Part shown: piece after piece, positions 5,759 to 11,423 of the stretch | Position numbering within the stretch: the first letter of the stretch is position 1 | Layout: every line of letters starts with the position of its first letter | Source of the DNA: JABCPE02 sp963530895 | Lineage (GTDB): Bacteria; Bacteroidota; Bacteroidia; Flavobacteriales; Weeksellaceae | Reading direction: 5' to 3' | Assembly (NCBI GenBank): GCA_963530895.1 | Contig: CAUSFO010000058.1 | Span: 1-11,423 of the forward strand | DNA length: 11,423 bases | Position numbers and translations under genes: made by a program | The notes under the pieces: model-generated | Told to the model about the DNA's origin: nothing | Databases searched by the model: none | Seen by the model: the letters and a program-made list of their open reading frames with translations, nothing else

Positions 5759-7951
5759 ATGAAAAATGGGAAAATATCAGATTCTCTAAAAAAATATTTT
5801 GGTTTTTCTAATTTTAAAGGACATCAGGAGGAAATTATTTCTACGCTCTTAGAGGGTAGAGATGTTTTCGTTTTGATGCCGACAGGTGGTGGTAAGTCTC
5901 TTTGCTACCAACTTCCGGCTCTGATGAGCGAGGGAACGGCAATCGTGGTTTCTCCACTTATAGCCTTGATGAAAAATCAGGTGGATGCCGTGAATGGGCT
6001 GTTTTCCGAAGAAGGAGTGGCTCATGTACTGAATTCTTCCCTCAACAAAACCCAGACCAAAACCGTAATGGATGATATAAAATCTGGGAAAACCAAACTG
6101 CTCTATGTAGCGCCTGAAAGTTTGATAAAAGAAGAATATTTAGACTTTTTAAAAGAAGTGAAAATTTCCTTTGTGGCAATAGATGAAGCGCATTGTATCT
6201 CGGAGTGGGGACATGATTTCCGCCCTGAATATCGTAATCTAAAAACCATTATAGACCAAATAGCAAATGTTCCTGTGATTGCCCTGACGGCTACTGCAAC
6301 GCCCAAAGTTCAGGATGATATTCAAAAAACACTGGGAATGACTGATGCTGTGGTCTTTAAGGAAAGTTTTAACAGACCAAATCTATTCTACGAGGTTCGC
6401 CCAAAAGTGAATGTAGATAAGGAAATAGTGAAGTTCATTAACCAAAATAAAGGCAAAGCAGGGATAGTGTATTGTCTCAGTAGGAAAAAAGTAGAGGAGT
6501 TTGCCCAGCTTTTGCAAGTGAATGGAATCAATGCTCTGCCGTATCACGCAGGACTAGATGCGAAATCCCGAGTAGCAAATCAGGACAAGTTCCTGATGGA
6601 GGAAGTGGATGTAATCGTCGCTACCATAGCCTTTGGGATGGGAATAGACAAGCCAGATGTTCGTTTTGTGATTCATTATGATATTCCAAAATCTTTGGAA
6701 AGCTACTATCAGGAAACGGGAAGAGCAGGAAGAGACGGCGGTGAGGGCTATTGTTTGGCTTTTTATGACCCGAAAGATATAGACAAATTAGAGAAGTTTT
6801 TGGCTCAAAAACCTGTTTCGGAGAGAGAAATTGGTCTTCAGCTTTTGAACGAAGTGGTGGGCTATGCAGAAACTTCTATGAATAGAAGACAGTATTTATT
6901 GTATTATTTTGGAGAACAGTTTGACCCTGTAAATGGCGCTGGAGCCAAAATGTGCGATAATTCTGTAAATCCTCCGACTCTGAAAGATGTTTCCAAAGAA
7001 CTGAAAGTAGTTTTGGAACTGATAAAAGAACTGGAAGAGAAATTTAAGATAAATGATTTGATTTCAGTGCTTTTAGGGCGAGAAACTCCAGTTACGAAAT
7101 CATATAAATTAGAAAACTCTTCTTTCTTTGGTAAAGGAAAAGAGCAGACGGATAATTTTTGGAAATCCATCATCAGACAGGCTTTGGTGCAGAACTACAT
7201 CAATAAGGATATTGAGACTTATGGTGTTTTAAAATTGTCTCAAAAAGGGCTTGATTTCTTGGCTGGAAAAGAGAAAAATCCGTTCATGATAGCCGAAGAC
7301 AGAAAGTATGACCTTAGCCAAGCTGCTTCGGAGCAGGTTCAGGTGCAGAGTGGTGGAGGTTTGGATGAAAATCTGTATAACCAGCTGAAAGAATTAAGAA
7401 AATCTGTTGCTAAAAAGCACGGAATTCCGCCTTATACGGTCTTTATGGACCCTAGTTTAGAGGATATGACGGTGCAGTATCCTATCACGATAGAGGAAAT
7501 TACAAAAATCTATGGAGTAGGAGAAGGGAAAGCTAAGAAATACGGAAAGGAATTTGCGGAGTTTATTGCTAAGTATGTGGAAGAGAACAATATAGAGCGT
7601 ATGCAGGATATGGTTCTGAAACAGCTTGTCAATAAGTCTAACCACAAAGTTTTCATCATCCAAAATACCGATAAAAAGATGGATTTGGAGGATATTGCTC
7701 AAGCCAAAAACTTGACGATGGATGAACTTCTTTCAGAAATGGAAAGTATTGTATATCAAGGAACTAAGCTGAATATAGATTATTATATCGAGGAAAATAT
7801 AGATGAAGATCTGGTGGAGGAGTTTATGGATTTCATGAAAGAGTCTGAAAGCGACAGTATGAAAGTCCTTTGTGCCGAGTTTTCGGATGATTTGACTGAT
7901 GAAGAAATCCGAATGCTTAGAATAAAATTCATCAGTGATGTGGCAAATTAA
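5759..7951 (+). CDS. recQ: ATP-dependent DNA helicase RecQ, long form with degenerate zinc site
   Basis: RecQ is a 3'-5' helicase acting in recombinational repair and replication-fork maintenance. This one is 730 aa, about 120 residues longer than E. coli RecQ (609 aa). Helicase motifs in order are: Walker A PTGGGKSLCYQLPAL (41-55), SPLIALMKNQ (65-74), DEAH followed by the aromatic-rich loop CISEWGHDFRPEY (142-158), LTATATP (176-182), PYHAGLD (261-267), AFGMGIDKPD (291-300) and ETGRAGRDG (319-327). The RQC region begins near 370, but of the four zinc cysteines known in E. coli RecQ only one clear counterpart remains (C399); N375 and S402 replace two others and no cysteine is near the fourth. 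An HRDC domain follows at about 536-610. The extra C-terminal ~120 residues are acidic and helical with MDLEDIAQAKNLTMDELLSE (641-660), resembling the helix-turn-helix domain found at the end of some long RecQ proteins. It is preceded by a clean promoter and followed 25 bp later by the antitoxin-like gene. Confidence 0.96.
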   Translation: MKNGKISDSLKKYFGFSNFKGHQEEIISTLLEGRDVFVLMPTGGGKSLCYQLPALMSEGTAIVVSPLIALMKNQVDAVNGLFSEEGVAHVLNSSLNKTQTKTVMDDIKSGKTKLLYVAPESLIKEEYLDFLKEVKISFVAIDEAHCISEWGHDFRPEYRNLKTIIDQIANVPVIALTATATPKVQDDIQKTLGMTDAVVFKESFNRPNLFYEVRPKVNVDKEIVKFINQNKGKAGIVYCLSRKKVEEFAQLLQVNGINALPYHAGLDAKSRVANQDKFLMEEVDVIVATIAFGMGIDKPDVRFVIHYDIPKSLESYYQETGRAGRDGGEGYCLAFYDPKDIDKLEKFLAQKPVSEREIGLQLLNEVVGYAETSMNRRQYLLYYFGEQFDPVNGAGAKMCDNSVNPPTLKDVSKELKVVLELIKELEEKFKINDLISVLLGRETPVTKSYKLENSSFFGKGKEQTDNFWKSIIRQALVQNYINKDIETYGVLKLSQKGLDFLAGKEKNPFMIAEDRKYDLSQAASEQVQVQSGGGLDENLYNQLKELRKSVAKKHGIPPYTVFMDPSLEDMTVQYPITIEEITKIYGVGEGKAKKYGKEFAEFIAKYVEENNIERMQDMVLKQLVNKSNHKVFIIQNTDKKMDLEDIAQAKNLTMDELLSEMESIVYQGTKLNIDYYIEENIDEDLVEEFMDFMKESESDSMKVLCAEFSDDLTDEEIRMLRIKFISDVAN

Positions 7952-7976
7952 ATTAGAAATTTTTAAAAATTTATAA

Positions 7977-8288
7977 ATGGATTCAAAAATATTAGAAGAA
8001 AAAATGGAGCTGCTAAGGTGGATTATCAACCTTAATGATGAGCAGGTGATAAAGAATCTTATCAATTTCAAGAATGAGATTTTCGGAGTTCCTTTTGCTG
8101 AGCCTACGGTATGTTCTACTGTGGTAAAGTCAGGAAGTAGAGGCTTTGGGGAGATTGTTCTGAGTGAAGATTATTTAAAATTCGAGGGAGCAAGTGAAGG
8201 ATTTTTAGCAGAATTCGATGAAGCATTTTCTTTGGAAGATGCTAAAAAGCAGTCAATTAAAAAAATACAAGGATGGTGGAGAGATTAG
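7977..8288 (+). CDS. Putative antitoxin-like small protein (partner of the overlapping downstream gene)
   Basis: The product is 103 aa, with no signal peptide or membrane segment. The first ~33 residues form an amphipathic helix of the kind seen at the N-terminus of small antitoxins (ILEEKMELLRWIINLNDEQ at 5-23). The middle is beta-prone (STVVKSGSRGFGEIVLSED, 47-65), and the end is an acidic then basic helix closing in GWWRD. It overlaps the following toxin-like gene by 16 nt, in a different frame, which implies coupled translation and a joint role. It begins 25 bp after recQ and may share its transcript. The antitoxin label rests on size, order and overlap with a ParE/RelE-like gene; no DNA-binding motif can be named. 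The ATG is the first in frame and follows an A/T-rich leader without a Shine-Dalgarno. Confidence 0.6.
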   Translation: MDSKILEEKMELLRWIINLNDEQVIKNLINFKNEIFGVPFAEPTVCSTVVKSGSRGFGEIVLSEDYLKFEGASEGFLAEFDEAFSLEDAKKQSIKKIQGWWRD

Positions 8289-8593
8289 AAATAGTATACA
8301 GCAGAAAGTTTGTTCATAGTTTGGACAGCCAGTTGAATATTTTGTTCAGAGAAGGTATTCTCAATAGAATAGACAGAGCCGAAGAAATGGTGGGCGAGGT
8401 CTACGAATTTATAGAAAATAATCTGGATAAAGCCGTAGACACGCCAGAAAAAGTGCATGTAGCGGAGAAAAAATATCTAAGATATATGATAGATGATAAA
8501 ATAACTTGGTTCTTTTTCTTTAAACAAGAAGCAGGGAAAGTCATTATGAATCATGTACTTAATAACCAATCGCCAGATTTCTCGGCATTGTAG
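8273..8593 (+). CDS. Putative RelE/ParE-like toxin
   Basis: The product is 106 aa, the usual size for this superfamily. The layout fits the RelE/ParE fold: an initial strand and helix (LEIVYSRKFVHSLDSQ, 5-20), a central helical hairpin (about 21-52), then a strand pair and end, KYLRYMIDDKITWFFFFK (67-84) and KVIMNHVLNN (89-98). The basic-aromatic strand followed by a hydrophobic WFFFFK strand is the most toxin-like part. The ATG at 8273 lies inside the end of the antitoxin-like gene and gives a correct first beta strand; starting later would delete it. The stop codon is only 3 nt before the glycosyltransferase start. Whether it cleaves mRNA, poisons gyrase or is inactive cannot be told from sequence, and the match to known subfamilies is weak. 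Confidence 0.6.
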   Translation: MVERLEIVYSRKFVHSLDSQLNILFREGILNRIDRAEEMVGEVYEFIENNLDKAVDTPEKVHVAEKKYLRYMIDDKITWFFFFKQEAGKVIMNHVLNNQSPDFSAL

Positions 8594-8596
8594 ATT

Positions 8597-9682
8597 ATGA
8601 GTCAAAAAATTTCGGTAATGTTCATTCTGCCCAACCTGAAAATGGGCGGGGCAGAACGGATAATTACTACGATATGTAATCATCTGCCGAGAGAAAAATT
8701 CCAGCCGAGTCTTCTTTTATTCGAAAAGGTGGGCGAGTATCTGGATTTCTTGAAGGAAGATGTAGAAATTATAGAAGCGAATACCAAAAGTATTCGTTCT
8801 TCTTTGCTACCTATTTTAAAAACGATAAGACAGCGAAAGCCAGACATTGTTTTCTGTGGCTGGGGCGAGATTTCGGCGTTCGTTTCTCCGTTTATTCCGT
8901 TTTTTAGGAAAACCAAATTCATTTCGCGCGAGACCAATGTGGTTTCAAAGCATGTTACCCGAAAGGAAATCCGATTTTTTTACCGATTTTATAATAATTT
9001 TCATCAAATCATTACCCAAAGTGATGATATGACAAATGATTTGATTGAGAATTTCAAGATTAAAAAAGAGAAAATATTTAAAATCAATAACCCTGTTGAT
9101 TTTGATTTTATCAATGAAAAACTGATGATTTCGGAAAAGCCAGAGGGGTTTGATACGGAGTTTAAAAATGTTCTGGCGATAGGAAATCTTTCCTCACGAA
9201 AAGGGTTTGACAATCTTTTGAAAGTTTTTTCTTACCTAAAAAATGAGAAAATAAAACTTCATATTCTGGGTGATGGGGCGGATAGGGAACTTCTTTTCCA
9301 AATGAAACAGGATATGCAGCTGGAAAATGTAATTTTCCATGGACAGCAGAAAAACCCTTATCAATACCTAAAATTTTCGGATTTGTTTATACTTTCTTCG
9401 CGCTATGAAGGTTTCCCAAATGTCCTTTTGGAAGCGGGTGCCTGCGGTGTGTATGCGCTGGCGAATGACTGTCCAGGGGGAATCAGGGAGATAGTAGAAG
9501 AGGGAATCAATGGGGAGATTTCGGATATCGATGATTATCAGCATTTTGCAGAGAAGATAAAAGAAATCCTTTCTACTCAAAAAACGGAAAAAAATCTTAT
9601 CATTAATTCTATCAAAAACCGATTTTCAAAGGAAATAATTTTGGGTAAATACGAGAAAATATTACTGAAAATTAGGAATTAA
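8597..9682 (+). CDS. GT4-type (GT-B fold) glycosyltransferase
   Basis: The product is a 361-aa cytoplasmic or membrane-associated glycosyltransferase that transfers a sugar from a nucleotide donor, probably to a surface polysaccharide or lipid-linked acceptor; the actual sugar is unknown. The N-terminal Rossmann half starts with KISVMFILPNLKMGGAER (4-21), the glycine-rich acceptor-side loop. The C-terminal half has AIGNLSSRKGFDNLL (194-208), LHILGDGADRELL (221-233) and SSRYEGFPNVLLEAGACG (267-284). In that last motif Glu271 and Glu279 form the E-x7-E donor-binding motif typical of GT4 enzymes, and DCPGG (291-295) lies just beyond. There is no signal peptide or transmembrane helix. The start codon is 3 nt after the toxin-like stop codon, so translation is likely coupled to that gene. 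No other polysaccharide genes are adjacent, which makes this a lone enzyme and not part of a visible cluster. Confidence 0.92.
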   Translation: MSQKISVMFILPNLKMGGAERIITTICNHLPREKFQPSLLLFEKVGEYLDFLKEDVEIIEANTKSIRSSLLPILKTIRQRKPDIVFCGWGEISAFVSPFIPFFRKTKFISRETNVVSKHVTRKEIRFFYRFYNNFHQIITQSDDMTNDLIENFKIKKEKIFKINNPVDFDFINEKLMISEKPEGFDTEFKNVLAIGNLSSRKGFDNLLKVFSYLKNEKIKLHILGDGADRELLFQMKQDMQLENVIFHGQQKNPYQYLKFSDLFILSSRYEGFPNVLLEAGACGVYALANDCPGGIREIVEEGINGEISDIDDYQHFAEKIKEILSTQKTEKNLIINSIKNRFSKEIILGKYEKILLKIRN

Positions 9683-9693
9683 AAAAATATTTG

Positions 9694-9701
9694 TAATATT
9701 G
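9694..9701 (+). promoter_or_regulatory. Weak candidate -7 box before the outer-membrane protein gene
   Basis: TAATATTG matches the TAnnTTTG consensus at seven of eight positions and lies 31 bp before the ATG at 9733, a plausible leader length. The -33 TTG is absent at the right spacing (TTA at 9672-9674 is the nearest). Transcription may therefore also come from upstream. Confidence 0.3.
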
Positions 9702-9732
9702 CGTTAGATTTAATTAAAAATTGAATAGGATT

Positions 9733-10608
9733 ATGATTAAGAGAATTTTTGGATTAGCTGTTTTGGTAGTTTTTTCAGGATTTGCTACAGCTCAAGAGCA
9801 GGCTGTAGATAGTGTAAAAGTGGAAGAAGCAGTTGTGGCAGCTCATGATGATGAAGAAGGAAAACCGCTGAAACTCCACCACGCAGAGCCTTTGTATATA
9901 GACCTGATGAGAGACCTCGGAGCGAGAAAAGGCGAAAGAGAATGGAATGTAGCTATGGGAGTTACAGAAAATAATGGTTATTATGAGCTTTATCCATTAG
10001 TAGAATATGAGTGGGCGGTGGCTGATAGACTTGGATTGGAAGTAGAAGTGCCTTTTAATGTTTATACTTCTGCGGAAAAACTTCCGCATAAATCACCAGG
10101 GACAGGAGTTGCAGGTATCAAAACCTCTATCCAGTATACTTTTTTGGTAAATAAAAAAGCTTACACTTCCATGGCGGTAGGTTATCTCAATGAAATAGAA
10201 CTGAACTCTTTCAGAAACTATGGAAATGGGAAATTTTTCACAGGGAATGTTTATAACCCGTTCTTTGTAGTAGCAAAGGGATGGGGTAAAACTCACAGCA
10301 TCAGTACAATGGTGTATGCAGGGCCTGTTTTCACGCATCATTTTGGAAGTAATCATGTGGATACAGACTGGCAGATTAACTCGAGTATTCATTATCTAAT
10401 TCCAAATTCTAGAAACTTTGTTGGTTTGGAGGTGAATAAGAGTATTACTAAAGAGAGATTTAATATGGTGCTTAGACCGCAGATTAGAGTAGCTCTAAAT
10501 GATAATACTATTCTAGGTTTGGTGGTTGGAGTTCCTACTAACAGACAGTATGAGGGGTATAGTGGTTTCATCAGACTTGTTTATGAACCGCCTCATAAAA
10601 AACACTAA
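9733..10608 (+). CDS. Probable outer-membrane beta-barrel protein with signal peptide
   Basis: The product is 291 aa. Residues 1-20 form a signal peptide (basic MIKR, hydrophobic core, ATA before Gln21), then comes an acidic linker (about 22-45). The region HAEPLYIDLMRDLGARKGE (50-68) is, as I recall it, typical of conserved hypothetical proteins in the Chryseobacterium group. The rest shows alternating aromatic/hydrophobic strands of beta-barrel type, for example LYPLVEYEWAVADRLGLEVE (86-105), TSIQYTFLV (121-129), STMVYAGPVF (191-200) and GFIRLVYE (278-285). No catalytic motif is visible, and the length and strand pattern suggest a small transporter-like or structural porin (inference). ATG 9733 is preferred because it starts the signal peptide directly and has AGGA shortly upstream; an in-frame TTG at 9721 would add four residues. 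A strong terminator follows. There is no cysteine after the signal peptide, so it is not a lipoprotein. Confidence 0.75.
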   Translation: MIKRIFGLAVLVVFSGFATAQEQAVDSVKVEEAVVAAHDDEEGKPLKLHHAEPLYIDLMRDLGARKGEREWNVAMGVTENNGYYELYPLVEYEWAVADRLGLEVEVPFNVYTSAEKLPHKSPGTGVAGIKTSIQYTFLVNKKAYTSMAVGYLNEIELNSFRNYGNGKFFTGNVYNPFFVVAKGWGKTHSISTMVYAGPVFTHHFGSNHVDTDWQINSSIHYLIPNSRNFVGLEVNKSITKERFNMVLRPQIRVALNDNTILGLVVGVPTNRQYEGYSGFIRLVYEPPHKKH

Positions 10609-10614
10609 TAAAAT

Positions 10615-10642
10615 AAGAATCCTGCTTTTGGGCAGGATTTTT
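10615..10642. terminator. Rho-independent terminator after the outer-membrane protein gene
   Basis: AATCCTGC (10618-10625) pairs perfectly with GCAGGATT (10632-10639) around a 6-nt loop. The stem extends to 11 bp (10615-10625 with 10632-10642) through one G-U pair. The plus strand runs into TTTTTTATTTTT. On the minus strand it lies about 60 bp after the GH25 stop and is followed by a weaker U-rich stretch, so it may act in both directions. Confidence 0.88.
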
Positions 10643-10700
10643 TATTTTTAGATAAAATTTAAAATTATAAAGAAATTTGATTTAAATTTAAATAAAATGT

Positions 10701-11423
10701 TTAATCTATTAAAAGTTCTCTCATTTCCCATTTGTTTCCGTTATAGACATTAAGGTCTATTTTGGTTTCTATACCGTCTGATATTCCGTTTTCTGTAAAT
10801 TGCCAGATTTTCCATGGGTCAGTATCGGAGGGCTGTGGAACATCATTGTAGTTTGCCATCCAGAGAGGACATTCATCAAATTGTCCCTTTAGATAGTCTT
10901 TGTAAAAATGATAGTATGTGTAGAGAATAGGTTTTTTGCCATAGTGTTTTTCTATTATATCTATCCAAATATGGAGGTCTTTTATGAATTGTTCTTTGGA
11001 TTTGGTTTTTGGTAGTTTTTCTACATCTAAAACAGGCCTCATATCGCCAGAAGAGAGATTTACGCTCCTGATATATGAATCTGCCTGAGTGACAGGGTCT
11101 TCATCTGGACGATAGAAATGATAGGCACCGCGGGTAAGTCCGTGGTTTTTAGCTTTTTCCCAATAATGAGTAAAATGCTTGTCCTTTCCATCGCTGCCCA
11201 TAGTGGCTCGTAATACGATGAATTCTAAGGGAATAGCGCCATTTGAGATAGTCAGTTTTTCCCAATTGATATGCTCCCGCTCTTGGTAATGCGATATATC
11301 TAATCCGAATGTCTTGTCTGAATAGTTTTTTATAATTTTATTGATTCTCTGCGTTTCAAAAGGTGAATTGGTCAGTTTTGGTGCTTGTTTTTCGCCGAAA
11401 TACATTGTATAATAGTACATTAT
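10701..11423 (-). CDS. GH25 family lysozyme-like muramidase (5' end cut by window edge)
   Basis: Members of glycoside hydrolase family 25 cleave the beta-1,4 bond between N-acetylmuramic acid and N-acetylglucosamine in peptidoglycan. At least 239 residues are visible. Numbering from the ATG at 11420, the hallmarks of the barrel are GLDISHYQ (39-46), FIVLRAT (67-73), GAYHFYRP (98-105), PVLDVE (129-134), ILYTYYHFY (165-173), LWMANY (186-191), WQFTENG (206-212) and IDLNVYNG (221-228). Asp41, Asp132 and Glu134 occupy the catalytic positions of the family, and the site looks intact. The codon before the ATG is ATA and no stop is seen to the window edge. The visible N-terminus (YYYTMYF) has no signal peptide, whereas flavobacterial relatives, as I recall, carry a membrane anchor just before this point. 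The true start therefore probably lies beyond the window. It is convergent with the outer-membrane protein gene. It could serve wall remodelling or attack on other bacteria; no immunity gene is visible. Confidence 0.9.
   Translation of the reverse strand: MMYYYTMYFGEKQAPKLTNSPFETQRINKIIKNYSDKTFGLDISHYQEREHINWEKLTISNGAIPLEFIVLRATMGSDGKDKHFTHYWEKAKNHGLTRGAYHFYRPDEDPVTQADSYIRSVNLSSGDMRPVLDVEKLPKTKSKEQFIKDLHIWIDIIEKHYGKKPILYTYYHFYKDYLKGQFDECPLWMANYNDVPQPSDTDPWKIWQFTENGISDGIETKIDLNVYNGNKWEMRELLID

Noticed and set aside
7733..8071. Minus-strand 112-codon open frame spanning the recQ end and the next gene
   Set aside because: It runs antisense across two plausible coding genes and their short gap, and its Ile/Phe-rich translation is typical of reversed acidic AT-rich codons.
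9721..9732. In-frame TTG at 9721 as the start of the outer-membrane protein
   Set aside because: The ATG at 9733 begins the signal peptide with the usual basic residues and has AGGA upstream; the TTG adds four residues without support.
10680..10693. Perfect palindrome ATTTAAATTTAAAT between the last two genes
   Set aside because: In a very AT-rich spacer such palindromes arise readily by chance; it has no paired partner or known operator resemblance.

Overview
The window looks like chromosomal DNA from a Bacteroidota bacterium, most likely class Flavobacteriia and probably the Chryseobacterium/Riemerella-type group (Weeksellaceae). The reasons are: AT-rich DNA with no clear Shine-Dalgarno sequences; a perfect Bacteroidota-type promoter (TTG - 18 bp - TAnnTTTG) before recQ; signal peptides ending in Ala-Gln; and a DnaG primase and a long RecQ that lack zinc ligands normally present in those families. 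The genus is inferred from remembered family resemblance, not from any search.

Layout, left to right. (1) 1-114 is a short AT-rich leader with a DnaA-box-like 9-mer. (2) dnaG (115-2043) and clpP (2162-2839) lie on the plus strand and end at a strong 12-bp-stem terminator (2854-2883). This terminator also serves the convergent minus-strand pair. (3) kdsD/kpsF (4666 down to 3710) and tatC (3701 down to 2889) form a minus-strand bicistron with 8 bp between the genes. (4) Divergent from kdsD is a tandem pair of small, very AT-rich, secreted paralogues of unknown function (4761-5162 and 5212-5607). (5) recQ (5759-7951) has its own promoter and is followed at close spacing by an antitoxin/toxin-like pair (7977-8288 and 8273-8593, overlapping 16 nt) and a GT4-type glycosyltransferase (8597-9682, 3 nt after the toxin-like gene). 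(6) A probable outer-membrane beta-barrel protein (9733-10608) ends at a terminator (10615-10642). (7) A convergent GH25 lysozyme-like gene on the minus strand runs off the right edge.

The core genes cover replication and repair (DnaG, RecQ), proteolysis (ClpP) and the cell envelope (KdsD for Kdo synthesis, TatC for folded-protein export, a glycosyltransferase, an outer-membrane protein and a muramidase). The least ordinary parts are the tandem secreted paralogues, the toxin-antitoxin-like pair wedged between recQ and the glycosyltransferase, and the loss of zinc ligands in both DnaG and RecQ. No tRNA, rRNA, IS element, CRISPR array or phage gene was seen, and no stretch longer than about 150 bases lacks a gene.
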